The translations under genes were made by a program, and so were the position numbers. Shown piece after piece: positions 8,885-17,412 of a stretch of DNA of 64,000 bases. The notes under the pieces were generated by a model, which was not told where the DNA came from, ran no database searches, and saw only the letters and a program-made list of their open reading frames with translations. The number at the start of each line of letters is the position of its first letter. Within the stretch, counting starts at the first letter, position 1. This DNA comes from Clostridiales bacterium (GTDB lineage Bacteria; Bacillota; Clostridia; Saccharofermentanales; Saccharofermentanaceae). The DNA lies in contig JAFWMQ010000006.1 of assembly GCA_017510605.1 (NCBI GenBank), positions 150,004 to 214,003 on the forward strand, in the 5' to 3' direction.

Positions 8885-9232
8885 ATGTCCGCAGAAAAAG
8901 GCAAAAACATATCCAAAGTTTTTTGCGGTATCTCTACCGCTCTTATGATAATTTGTGATCTGATCGCCCCCGTCTGTATGTTCGTATGGTACAGTACAGC
9001 TTCTCAAAGACAGCAGGACACCGAATTGATGGATGCTATGCTCGCTGTAGTAGTCTGCTGCCTGATCGGCATGATCACAAGCCTTATCCTTGCAATCGTT
9101 GCGAGGATCAAAAACCGTCAAAGCAAATGGGCGCTTATCTGCATCATTATCTCGGGCATTCTTTTGGTAACAACATTGCTGTCCGCGTTTTTCTTTATCT
9201 GGGCTGCAAGCCAGTATCACTACTACACGTAA
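8885..9232 (+). CDS. Small three-TM membrane protein, paralogue of the previous gene
   Basis: The 115-residue protein has AAAGGAGG before the ATG and three hydrophobic segments. It shares the SLILAIVARIKNRQSKWAL block and the ending FFFIWAAS with the product of 8449-8838. The function is unknown; the family resembles small clostridial membrane proteins of the DUF4190 kind in layout, but I cannot confirm that. It is followed 18 bases later by a Nudix gene, probably in one operon. Confidence 0.8.
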   Translation: MSAEKGKNISKVFCGISTALMIICDLIAPVCMFVWYSTASQRQQDTELMDAMLAVVVCCLIGMITSLILAIVARIKNRQSKWALICIIISGILLVTTLLSAFFFIWAASQYHYYT

Positions 9233-9250
9233 TTTCGGAGAAGATTTCTG

Positions 9251-9724
9251 ATGGGATATATTTTCGATATTCGTAAGAAACTCGGGCATGACCCGATAAT
9301 ACTTACGGGAGCAGGAGTAATCCTGGTAAATGAGAAGAATGAGATCCTTCTGGGCAAACGGACGGATAACGGTTATTGGGCATACCCTGCAGGATCGATG
9401 GAACTGGGCGAGAGCTTTGAAGAGTGCGCACGCAGGGAAACGCTCGAAGAGACCGGGCTTCTTTGCGGAAAACTCGATCTTCTCATGATAAGGTCCGGCA
9501 AAGACACATACTACGAATACCCGAATCAGGATAAGGTATATTTTGCAGGCGTGGTCTATATCTGCTTTGAATTCTCCGGTGAGATGAGAGTACAGGAAGA
9601 AGAAGTCGTCGAGCAGGCCTTCTTCCCTATAGACAGCCTTCCGGATAACATGTCGCCCGGAACCGTCGAGATTATTGAGAAAACAAAAGAATACCTGTCG
9701 CAGTTAACGGAATCAAATACATAA
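9251..9724 (+). CDS. Nudix hydrolase
   Basis: The 157-residue protein carries a complete Nudix box at about residues 54-76 (GSMELGESFEECARRETLEE then TGL), matching GX5EX7REUXEEXGU, which binds the metal and positions a nucleoside-diphosphate-linked substrate. The preceding ILLGKRTDNGYWAYPAG is the usual strand. The substrate is undefined. GGAG lies before the ATG. The next gene starts 13 bases later. Confidence 0.92.
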   Translation: MGYIFDIRKKLGHDPIILTGAGVILVNEKNEILLGKRTDNGYWAYPAGSMELGESFEECARRETLEETGLLCGKLDLLMIRSGKDTYYEYPNQDKVYFAGVVYICFEFSGEMRVQEEEVVEQAFFPIDSLPDNMSPGTVEIIEKTKEYLSQLTESNT

Positions 9725-9737
9725 CAGGGGCATCAAT

Positions 9738-10547
9738 ATGAAAATAGGAATCATCGGTTACGGAAGCATGGGAAAGATGCTTCTTTGGAAATTCTCTTCA
9801 AATAACAAGCTCGCAAAAGACGATCTGCTTGCCGCCAACAGGACGCCTGAAAAACTTGAAGAAGCAAAAGATATTGCTGTTATCTGTGATAACAAAGAGC
9901 TTGCCTCTACGGCCGATATCGTATTTGTCTGCGTGCGTCCTTCCGACATGAAAGCCGTGCTGTCAGAGATAAGGAACTGTCTTAAGAAAGATGCTTTGCT
10001 CGTAACACTTAACGGAAGCATTACTTTCGATATGATAGGTAAGATCATTAATGTCAAAACAGCCAAAGTTATTCCGAGCCTCACTGCTGAGATCGACCGT
10101 TCCCAGACCATCGTGTGCTATAACGGACTTGTGGAAGAGCAGGACAAGATCACACTCCGCAAGCTCCTCGGAACTATCGGAGAAGTCATTGAACTTCCCG
10201 AAAATGAGGTCGGCATGGGTTCTGAACTCGTCAGCTGCATGCCCGGTTTCATCGCCTCGATCTTCGATGTTATCTGCACATCCGCAGAATCACACACAGA
10301 GATCCCGCGCGAACAGATAGTAAAGATGGTGTTAAATACCATGAGTGCAACGGGAGACCTGATGCTCGCCAAAGACCTTTCTTTCGATGAGGTGGTCGGA
10401 CGCGTCGCAACAAAAGGCGGGATCACGGAAGAAGGTACCCGTGTCATCTACGATACATTCCCTGATTCTGCTGACCTGATGTTCGACAGGACGCTCGAAA
10501 AAAGAAGACTTACTGCCGAGAAAGCCGGCGCAGCATTTGAAGAGTAA
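9738..10547 (+). CDS. Pyrroline-5-carboxylate reductase family protein (ProC/ComER-like)
   Basis: The 269-residue protein begins MKIGIIGYGSMGKMLL, a Rossmann GxGxMG nucleotide-binding motif, followed by NRTPEKLEEA and VFVCVRPSDMKAVL as in ProC proteins. The C-terminal dimerisation domain has LVSCMPGFIAS and VATKGGITEEGTRVI, where canonical ProC has SPGGTT. The altered signature is closer to ComER-like relatives, so a role in proline synthesis is likely but not certain. AGGGG precedes the ATG. The gene ends 9 bases before the convergent lipoprotein gene. Confidence 0.85.
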   Translation: MKIGIIGYGSMGKMLLWKFSSNNKLAKDDLLAANRTPEKLEEAKDIAVICDNKELASTADIVFVCVRPSDMKAVLSEIRNCLKKDALLVTLNGSITFDMIGKIINVKTAKVIPSLTAEIDRSQTIVCYNGLVEEQDKITLRKLLGTIGEVIELPENEVGMGSELVSCMPGFIASIFDVICTSAESHTEIPREQIVKMVLNTMSATGDLMLAKDLSFDEVVGRVATKGGITEEGTRVIYDTFPDSADLMFDRTLEKRRLTAEKAGAAFEE

Positions 10548-10556
10548 ACTTCTTTA

Positions 10557-11324
10557 TCACCTTAACGAATTATCGGAATAGGAGAACCAGAACTGGCTGT
10601 ACGAGAATCCTGTGTAATAAGCTCCTACGGTTACATAAGAATCATCAGTGATATGGAAATCGTAGAACTCTATTATGGAGTTATCCTCTTCAAGCGGGAA
10701 TTCAAAATACGGTTCGCCCAGATAGTCAGTCGCCAACTCCTTATAGTACTGGCAGTAGCCCATCAGAACGTCATCCGGATCCATATCATTAAAGAAATCG
10801 ATATAGTAGACGATGCCGTCCATGGAAACATCGAGCTCGATATTGTTGAAAACAACACCGCCGATCATGACAGCCGCACTGTATGTATATGAAGTGGAAA
10901 CACCTGACTCGCCTACATTCTCGCTCGGCTGGCCGAGATCAATATCAAAGTAGTTCATGATCGTGTTCTCTGCCTCAGGGAGAGTCGATCCGGCAATGCT
11001 TTCCATCAGTTCGTAAACTTCCTCGAAAGGATAATTTGTTAGATCCTCAATATTGACTGAGGTTGTAGGTGTCGTTGCAACGGTGCCGGCCGGAGTAGGT
11101 GTCGGCGTCGATGTCGGATCAGAGGGCTCAGTCGGAGTCGGTGTCGGATCGTCAGGTTCTGTTGTTGTCGGAACCGGAGTTGCCATGCCGGCAGGATTCT
11201 CGGGTTTGCTCTCCGCATCATTATGTTTAACGCCCGATCTGGAAGGTTTTGCCGTGCAGGCACTGATCGTGGTGATCATGGCAAAAACAAGTACCATTGA
11301 TATGATCTTCAGACTTTTTCTCAT
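10557..11324 (-). CDS. Lipoprotein with Pro/Thr/Glu-rich linker
   Basis: I place the start at 11324 (MRKSLKIISMVLVFAM) because AAGGGGGC lies just upstream; the ORF can be read eight codons further back without a ribosome site. The signal peptide ends in ISAC, a lipobox. Residues about 35-85 are a low-complexity linker of P, T, E and D that would span the cell wall. The C-terminal 165 residues form a compact domain with LGQPSENVGESGVSTSYTYS and YLGEPYFEFPLEE; I do not recognise it. It may be an extracytoplasmic binding or sensing protein. Confidence 0.8.
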   Translation of the reverse strand: MRKSLKIISMVLVFAMITTISACTAKPSRSGVKHNDAESKPENPAGMATPVPTTTEPDDPTPTPTEPSDPTSTPTPTPAGTVATTPTTSVNIEDLTNYPFEEVYELMESIAGSTLPEAENTIMNYFDIDLGQPSENVGESGVSTSYTYSAAVMIGGVVFNNIELDVSMDGIVYYIDFFNDMDPDDVLMGYCQYYKELATDYLGEPYFEFPLEEDNSIIEFYDFHITDDSYVTVGAYYTGFSYSQFWFSYSDNSLR

Positions 11325-11464
11325 TCTATTGCCCCCTTGCAAAAACAAATACTTATTAAGAATATCAGATATTGTTTACAATAACCATCAAATAATCATT
11401 TACAATATAATAACGGTGTCCGCTTAAGGACATAAGGTGATAACAGGTTAGCGGAGGTTTGCAG

Positions 11465-12673
11465 ATGCAAAGAAATAAACTCATATCCGGAATCATTGCT
11501 TCAGGTCTTATCTTAGGGCTTCTTGCCGGCTGCTCGGAAAGTAAGATCAGTACGATTTCAGATGAAGATGTCGTAAACACTTTCGGACATGATATTTCCG
11601 TAAGATCCCATAATGCCGTAAAGATAGAAGATGATCAGTACCTTGCAAAAGATATCGTAAGCGTATCTTATAAGACTGATGATCTCGGCGGTCTCCTTCC
11701 CCAGACAGTGTCAAAAGATCTGGAATACAGCATGAATAAAACTACCAATACATGGGAGTTCACAGGAGAGACTACAACGGCATGCGCAGTTGATAATTCC
11801 CTGCTTCCCGGAAGCAGCTGGAAATGCGGTCCGTTATCACCTGACGTTTTATCCCCGTTATTTGGAGATGAGATACCATCAGGTGACGAAGGTGTTTTAT
11901 ACTTCCGTTTTATGAAGAAAATGGGACAGTTCGCATTCAACTTAAGCAATGAGAAAAACACTTCCTCCGAAAGATTTTTCGGAACAGTCGGAACCGGCGC
12001 GAAAGCCGTCTGGACCGGCTCATCCGGCAACATCGAGAAAAGCTTCACCATAACCGAAGGATCAGTTACGGACGACGGAGACGTGTTCCTCGTATTTACC
12101 TCGGACTGCGGCAGCGCAACCATCAATCTGAAAACTGACGCAGTCAATATCTCCGAACAGGAATACGATGAAGCTACCGGCAAAGAAGTCGACAAATCGA
12201 AAGTATATATGGACAGCCTTCCTGTTTTTGAGGTGACTACGACAAGCATCGAGAACGGAGAATGGCGGCAGCCCTCCGGACTTAAAGAAGGCAACGAATC
12301 ACCAGAACTTACATGGGAGCCTGTAGAAGGTGCAACGAAGTATGCGGTGATCATGATCGATACATCGACGACAAACTGGCTCAGCTGGTACGTTGTAGTC
12401 GATAAAACGCATCTTGATGAAGGCGAATACCGGGACCAGTCTGTGTATGTCGGCCCATACCCCGCCGAGACACATACATATGAACTCTATGTAGTTGCAT
12501 TAAGGTCTGAACCCAAGACTTCGGGCTTCAAGATCGATGCTCCGGGCGGAGATATCCAGGCAAGACTCGACTCCCTTAACACAGCATCAGACGGAAGCAC
12601 AGGCAACGTCCTCGCATATGGTACAATTAAAGCGCCGTATACATCGCCTGAACTTTACTACGGGTACAGGTAA
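11465..12673 (+). CDS. Large PEBP-domain lipoprotein
   Basis: The ATG at 11465 has GGAGG eight bases upstream (a TTG two codons earlier is too close). A signal peptide ends in LLAGC. Residues about 25-250 are an unrecognised beta-rich domain. Residues about 255-400 match the phosphatidylethanolamine-binding protein fold (YbhB/YbcL type): FEVTTTSIENGEW, SPELTWEPVEGATKYAVIMIDT, and the C-terminal TGNVLAYGTI. The usual HW pair is replaced by NWLSW, so ligand binding may differ. The shorter PEBP paralogue follows 24 bases later, and another lies at 23679. Confidence 0.82.
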   Translation: MQRNKLISGIIASGLILGLLAGCSESKISTISDEDVVNTFGHDISVRSHNAVKIEDDQYLAKDIVSVSYKTDDLGGLLPQTVSKDLEYSMNKTTNTWEFTGETTTACAVDNSLLPGSSWKCGPLSPDVLSPLFGDEIPSGDEGVLYFRFMKKMGQFAFNLSNEKNTSSERFFGTVGTGAKAVWTGSSGNIEKSFTITEGSVTDDGDVFLVFTSDCGSATINLKTDAVNISEQEYDEATGKEVDKSKVYMDSLPVFEVTTTSIENGEWRQPSGLKEGNESPELTWEPVEGATKYAVIMIDTSTTNWLSWYVVVDKTHLDEGEYRDQSVYVGPYPAETHTYELYVVALRSEPKTSGFKIDAPGGDIQARLDSLNTASDGSTGNVLAYGTIKAPYTSPELYYGYR

Positions 12674-12697
12674 AACGGAATCGGGGGGATATCTGTT

Positions 12698-13312
12698 ATG
12701 TTTACTAAAAAACTGTCATCACTGCTCCTTATCGGAGCAATAGCTTTATCTTTTGCAGCATGCAGTCCGGAAGGATCACAGCCTTCAACATCTGATACAA
12801 CAGCCGCAGCCGGGACAGCTGCAGCGCCGGCCGCTGATAACAGTGACGATAAATTCGTAAGTGCTTATCCGGCTTTCACAGTTACATCACAAAGCCTTCA
12901 CGACGGCAAATGGGATGAGATAACGGCTAATACCATTGATGGAAAGAATGCTTCTCCGGAACTTACATGGGAACCTGTAGAAGGTGCAACAACATATGTT
13001 ATCTACATGATCGACATGGATACCGCTTATTTTATCCACTGGAAATCCAGCGATATTACCACAACTTCACTTCCTGAAGGCTGGGCGCCGTCCTCCGAAT
13101 ATGTCGGAGCTTATCCTCCGCCGGGAAGCACTCATAAATACAACGTTTACGTCTTTGCTCTCAAGAATCCTGTCGAAAGAGCTAAGGGCGGTGTCAATTC
13201 CATATCACCAAAAGTACAGGAATTTATGGATGCCTTAGACACTGATATTAACGGTAATACCGGCAACATCATCGCTGTCGGCCGTGTGTCAGGAGATTAT
13301 ACGGCAAAATAA
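12698..13312 (+). CDS. PEBP-family (YbhB/YbcL-like) lipoprotein
   Basis: The 204-residue protein has a lipobox signal peptide (FAAC), an Ala/Thr-rich linker, and a PEBP domain from about residue 48. Family features are SPELTWEPVEGATTYVIYM, the DMDTAYFIHW segment that carries the anion-binding Asp-x-Asp and HW positions, THKYNVYVFALK, and the closing TGNIIAVGRVSG. PEBP proteins bind phospholipid head groups or phosphorylated ligands; the bacterial role is unclear. The near identity of the TWEPVEGAT block with the upstream gene shows a tandem duplication. Confidence 0.88.
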   Translation: MFTKKLSSLLLIGAIALSFAACSPEGSQPSTSDTTAAAGTAAAPAADNSDDKFVSAYPAFTVTSQSLHDGKWDEITANTIDGKNASPELTWEPVEGATTYVIYMIDMDTAYFIHWKSSDITTTSLPEGWAPSSEYVGAYPPPGSTHKYNVYVFALKNPVERAKGGVNSISPKVQEFMDALDTDINGNTGNIIAVGRVSGDYTAK

Positions 13313-13428
13313 TCCTTCAATATTGTTTTCGAAATGTTTACAGCGTCAAAACCCATATAACATCTTAGAAGTTATAATTAAAATAAGTTGGTTTTTGGGA
13401 ACTCTTGGAACGACGCGGGTAATCATTT

Positions 13429-14604
13429 ATGGAATCAGCTATCAACTTGCAGGCTGTATATGTTACCGATCTGGTCGGAGTCGCCATCCTCGTGGTCATA
13501 CTTGTATCGAGAGGATGGATCCTTCCTGCGCGTAAAACTGAGAGCCGCATCCTGCTTATCATGCTGATCGTATCGATCTTCAACTGCATCGCCGACATGA
13601 TCACTTTCGGATGTGACGGCAAACCCGGTGCGTTCAATTACTTTATCCTGATAACAAACAATACATTTCTTTATGCCTATAACCTGATCATAGGCATAGG
13701 CATCATCTACCTGATAATCAAGCACATCGACAGTAAGACAAGCGGAATGCACATGCTGCTCTTCTGGATATTGTGCATCATCGAATTATCTCTCCTTGTC
13801 ATAAACCTTTACACGCCTATCGTTTTCGAGATCGACGAGAACAACGTTTATCAGAGGGGTGAATACTACATGCTGTTCGTCATATTCGGATTTGTACTTA
13901 TCCTGTACGGCTATGCATTCTATATCGCCAATAAAATCCGCAAACCGACTCTGAGATATTTCCCCGTGTTTGAGTTTCTTACACCTATCCTTCTGGGAAA
14001 CCTGGTGCAGATGAAGATCTACGGGATCTCACTGCTGCCGATCAGCTTTACTGTCGCATTTGCATCGATAGTAATATCACTTCAACATGAGTGTATTTAC
14101 ATTGACAAACTCACGGGTGTTTATAACCGTTACGAGCTTGATAAGTTCCTCAAAAAGCCTCATTTCAGACGCAATGTCCGCATCGCTGCAATGATGCTTG
14201 ACCTGAATGATTTCAAATCCATCAACGATAATTTCTCGCATGAAGAAGGCGACAATGCCCTTGTTGCTTTTGCGGGGATCATTGCTGACGTTACCGGTAC
14301 AGAAGGTCTGGTAATCCGCTTTGCAGGCGATGAATTCATTATTCTCATTCCCAAATTCAAAGATGTTGATCTTAACGAATATAAAGACCGGATCCATAAA
14401 GGTCTGAATGAATACAATGAGAATTCCGGCAAGCCTTATAAACTCTCCGCTGCCATAGGCGCCAAGGTCTTCGATCCCAACAACGGGGAAACTGCCGATA
14501 TGGTCAAAACGATCGACTCACTCATGTACGAAGACAAGCATGCATACTATAAAGAGCATGACAGAAGAGGCAGACGCAAAACGGATAAAGAGCAGGCCAA
14601 TTGA
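13429..14604 (+). CDS. Membrane-bound GGDEF diguanylate cyclase
   Basis: The 391-residue protein has about six to seven membrane segments (residues 8-225) and a C-terminal GGDEF domain. The signature reads RFAGDEF, an AGDEF variant that is active in known cyclases, and LTGVYNRYELDKFL and LDLNDFKSINDNFSHEEGD give the domain start and substrate-binding residues. It should make c-di-GMP from two GTP in response to an unknown membrane signal. There is only a weak ribosome site before the ATG. Its stop lies seven bases from the stop of the convergent WYL regulator gene. Confidence 0.9.
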   Translation: MESAINLQAVYVTDLVGVAILVVILVSRGWILPARKTESRILLIMLIVSIFNCIADMITFGCDGKPGAFNYFILITNNTFLYAYNLIIGIGIIYLIIKHIDSKTSGMHMLLFWILCIIELSLLVINLYTPIVFEIDENNVYQRGEYYMLFVIFGFVLILYGYAFYIANKIRKPTLRYFPVFEFLTPILLGNLVQMKIYGISLLPISFTVAFASIVISLQHECIYIDKLTGVYNRYELDKFLKKPHFRRNVRIAAMMLDLNDFKSINDNFSHEEGDNALVAFAGIIADVTGTEGLVIRFAGDEFIILIPKFKDVDLNEYKDRIHKGLNEYNENSGKPYKLSAAIGAKVFDPNNGETADMVKTIDSLMYEDKHAYYKEHDRRGRRKTDKEQAN

Positions 14605-14610
14605 TCCCCG

Positions 14611-15591
14611 TCATTTTTTATATGCTTCCAGTGCGCGCTCATAGTAATTCCTGAGCCTGACCTTGAGCGATGCGGGCTTTATGACGATGGCATCCTCACC
14701 GAACCGCCTGAAGTAATCTTCGAGCTGCACTTCCGGCCAGTCGAAATAATACACATCGCCGCAGATCTCCGTGACAGCCGGCCTGTTCTTTACGATCATC
14801 TTGTATTTTCTCATGCCGGACTCCGTAAGGCGGACCGCTGCATGCACGTCCGGCGATGCCGTATGGGGACTTCTTGTCGCGAGCGTGCGGAGCCTTCCGG
14901 CGACCTGCTCATCCTCTTCGAAAGTATCGGAAGTGACAAAGGAATTCCTGATCCTTGAGATCCTGAACGTTCTGGTCTTCTTTGTTTTCGGATCGCGGCA
15001 GAGAAGATAGTTGCACTGTTCCTCTTTCGAGGGCGCGATAATATATGGCTCGACGGTGAACTTATATCCGGTACCCGAGGATGTGAGCGATAATCTCTTA
15101 TGCTCTGAGATTGCTTTCCTGATGTCCTCGTATGTGTCCCTGAATATTATCTCTTCCCTCCTGCTCCGCGGGATCGAGAGATAGGACGCGAACATATCCT
15201 TCATGTATCCGGACAGGGATTTTTCCGCGAGAAGGTTGTTCTCGATTATCCTGATTATGTTGTATGAAGCTCCGCTGACAGTGAGCGTTATCACGGCCTT
15301 CTTTCCGGCAGAACCGGCATCGCCTCTTATGTATGAGCTTATTATCTTATCCGCGATAGCGGCAGCGTCTTTGGGCTTTATCGCTCTCACCGAAGTGATG
15401 TCCTCCGCTATTCCGTTCATGAGGTCTTCGGTGTCTTTTCTGTACTTCTCGAAATAATTTACGATCAATTCCTTAAGAAATCCGTTGAGGTTAACGGACT
15501 CATCTTTTCTCGTGAATTCAAAGAGCTCGGCATCGTTGATAAGCCTCGATCTTATGTCTTCCGAAAGGTATATCTTATATTTCTCGGTCAT
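14611..15591 (-). CDS. RHH-WYL domain transcription regulator of the RNA-repair island
   Basis: The 326-residue protein has a WYL domain at about residues 160-235, with YKFTVEPYIIAPSKEEQCNY and TRTFRISRI as in that family. WYL domains bind nucleic acid or nucleotide ligands in regulators of stress and defence loci. Instead of a winged helix, the N-terminus has two ribbon-helix-helix-like segments (KYKIYLSEDIRSRL...LNGFLKELIVNYF and AVITLTVSGASYNI...LSGYMKDMFASYL). The C-terminal 90 residues look like a WCX-type extension. It is divergent from the Y-like RNA, Ro and RtcB genes, so it probably controls them in the place held by RtcR in proteobacteria; this is inference. Confidence 0.82.
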   Translation of the reverse strand: MTEKYKIYLSEDIRSRLINDAELFEFTRKDESVNLNGFLKELIVNYFEKYRKDTEDLMNGIAEDITSVRAIKPKDAAAIADKIISSYIRGDAGSAGKKAVITLTVSGASYNIIRIIENNLLAEKSLSGYMKDMFASYLSIPRSRREEIIFRDTYEDIRKAISEHKRLSLTSSGTGYKFTVEPYIIAPSKEEQCNYLLCRDPKTKKTRTFRISRIRNSFVTSDTFEEDEQVAGRLRTLATRSPHTASPDVHAAVRLTESGMRKYKMIVKNRPAVTEICGDVYYFDWPEVQLEDYFRRFGEDAIVIKPASLKVRLRNYYERALEAYKK

Positions 15592-15712
15592 AATGTATCT
15601 CCTTTTTGGGGTTGCTCATTTCAAGTTATTTCAAATATTTACTGCATTTTCTCAATTATATTGGGGTTATATTCCTGCGTCAATCTGCATCTTTAAGAAC
15701 CCAACCGGATGG

Positions 15713-15918
15713 ATTACCATAAGGGTGCGATGAGGTCCAAAGACACACACAGCAAGATTTAAGGATGTGATTGGTCAATTGCAGGTTCGAATCCTGCCGC
15801 ATAATAAGCCCTTCGGGGATAGTGTCTTGAAGATCCGTTGCACAAAAGGTGCATACAGCAAAAATAGCAATAATAACCTGTCACGTTATCAAACCGGTGC
15901 AAATCCGGACGCACCTTG
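15713..15918 (+). ncRNA. Y RNA (YrlA-like) with two tRNA-like modules, upstream of the Ro gene
   Basis: Folded by hand. (1) A Ro-binding-type helix is formed by GGTC-CA-AAGACAC at 15734-15746 and GTGTCTT-GAA-GATC at 15822-15835; the strands resemble the GGUCCGA and CUUGA motifs of known Y RNAs. (2) Inside it is a tRNA-type T-arm GCAGG-TTCGAAT-CCTGC (15781-15797), an upstream GATTGGTCAAT resembling a D-loop, and a CCC-TTCG-GGG hairpin (15809-15818). (3) Outside it, an acceptor-like helix pairs AAGGGTGCG (15721-15729) with CGCACCTT (15910-15917). Next to this helix are a hairpin in D-arm position (15839-15853), an anticodon-like arm ATAAC-CTGTCAC-GTTAT (15873-15889) and a second T-arm CCGG-TGCAAAT-CCGG (15894-15908). 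No terminator precedes the Ro gene, so the RNA is probably cut from its leader. Ends are approximate. Confidence 0.8.
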
Positions 15919-15942
15919 ATCATATAAAGGAGGAATAAGACA

Positions 15943-17412
15943 ATGTTGAGATTTTTAAAGAAAGAACTTAACAGAACATATACAGAGAACGGTGCTGTAA
16001 CTAATATAAGCACAGAATCTTTCTGCCTTGATCTTTTCGCGACTGCAGGCGCACTGAGGTCCGCAACAGACGACGAGATCGTCACAAGATTCATTAAGGC
16101 TTTTGCCGAAGACAGAGACATCGCCATGAAGACTCTCTTCTTTGCGCGTGACATCAGAGGCGGCCTCGGCGAGAGAAGATTCTTCAAGGTCATCCTTGAA
16201 TACCTTGCAAAGGCAGAGCCCGGAACTGTCGTAAAGAACATTGCAAACATCGCCGAGTACGGCAGATACGACGACATCCTCGTCCTCATCGGCACACCCT
16301 GCGAAAACGTTGCGATGACATACATCAGAACCATGCTCGAGACAGACATGAATGCTCTTGCAGAAGACAAGGCTGTCTCCCTGCTCGCAAAGTGGCTCCC
16401 TTCCGTCAACACCAGCAACGAAGAGACGGTAAAGGCCGGCAGAAAGATAGCAAGATTCTGCGGCATGACCGAAGCACAGTACAGAAAAACATTGTCCGCT
16501 TTGAGAAAGCAGATAAAGATAATCGAGAACAACCTGAGGGAGAAGGACTACACTTTCGAGTATGAGAAGCAGCCTTCAAAGGCTCTCTTCAAGTACAGGA
16601 AGGCTTTCATCAGAAACGATGAGGAAAGATACGGCGAGTTCATCCACAAGGCCATAGAGACGCCTTCCGTAATGAACACAGGCACACTTACGCCTTATGA
16701 CATCATCGCTCCTGTCGTAAACTACAGGATGAGAGACAGCATAAGCGAGGCTGAGAGAAAGGCCATGGACGCAACATGGAATGCACTTGAGGACTTCGCA
16801 GGTTCCGACAACTCCCTCGTTGTCGTCGACGGTTCAGGCTCGATGTACTGGTGTACAAATCCCTCACCTGCAGCCGTTGCGCAGTCACTCGGAATCTATT
16901 TCGCAGAGCGCAACAAGGGTAAGTTCAAGAACCACTTCATCACGTTCTCGTCCAACCCTCAGCTGGTCGAGATTAAGGGTAAGGACATTGTTGAAAAGGT
17001 CCGTTACTGCATGAGCTTCAACGAGTGCAGCAACACTGACCTCGAGAAGACTTTCGACCTGATCCTGACCACTGCGGTCAAGAACAGAATGAAGCAGTCC
17101 GACATGCCTGACAAGCTCTACATCATCTCCGACATGGAGTTTGACTGTTGCGTATATGACCCTGAGAAGACGATCTTTAAGAACGCGAAAGAGAACTTCG
17201 CAAGACGCGGTTTCAGACTGCCTCAGGTAATCTTCTGGAACGTAAGCTCCAGGAACCGCCAGCAGCCTGTCACAAAGAACGAACAGGGCGTCGCACTTGT
17301 ATCCGGAATGTCTCCGCAGATATTCGGTATGCTCAAGGAAGGCACACTTGAGCCATACAAATTCATGATGAGCGTCCTCATGTCCGAAAGATATGAGAGG
17401 ATCGCAGCCTGA
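15943..17412 (+). CDS. rsr: Ro60-like TROVE domain RNA-binding protein (Rsr)
   Basis: The 489-residue protein has a TROVE HEAT-repeat ring (about residues 15-330; FFARDIRGGLGERRFFKVIL and RYDDILVLIGTP are typical) and a C-terminal von Willebrand A domain. That domain has the metal site VVDGSGSMYW (DxSxS) and YIISDMEFD. Ro proteins hold Y RNA on the outside of the ring and pass misfolded or 3'-damaged RNAs through it, often with nucleases. AAAGGAGG lies nine bases before the ATG, only eight bases after the 3' arm of the Y-like RNA. The RtcB gene follows 76 bases later. The bacterial gene is usually called rsr. Confidence 0.94.
   Translation: MLRFLKKELNRTYTENGAVTNISTESFCLDLFATAGALRSATDDEIVTRFIKAFAEDRDIAMKTLFFARDIRGGLGERRFFKVILEYLAKAEPGTVVKNIANIAEYGRYDDILVLIGTPCENVAMTYIRTMLETDMNALAEDKAVSLLAKWLPSVNTSNEETVKAGRKIARFCGMTEAQYRKTLSALRKQIKIIENNLREKDYTFEYEKQPSKALFKYRKAFIRNDEERYGEFIHKAIETPSVMNTGTLTPYDIIAPVVNYRMRDSISEAERKAMDATWNALEDFAGSDNSLVVVDGSGSMYWCTNPSPAAVAQSLGIYFAERNKGKFKNHFITFSSNPQLVEIKGKDIVEKVRYCMSFNECSNTDLEKTFDLILTTAVKNRMKQSDMPDKLYIISDMEFDCCVYDPEKTIFKNAKENFARRGFRLPQVIFWNVSSRNRQQPVTKNEQGVALVSGMSPQIFGMLKEGTLEPYKFMMSVLMSERYERIAA

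Noticed and set aside
11053..11427. A Val/Gly-rich 124-codon plus-strand protein
   Set aside because: It is the antisense of the Pro/Thr linker of the lipoprotein at 10557-11324, which has a lipobox and a ribosome site.
15781..15802. A tRNA gene suggested by the perfect T-arm GCAGG-TTCGAAT-CCTGC
   Set aside because: No matching seven-base acceptor strand, D-arm or anticodon arm lies at normal distance upstream. The T-arm sits inside the Y-like stem, so it is a mimic and not a tRNA.
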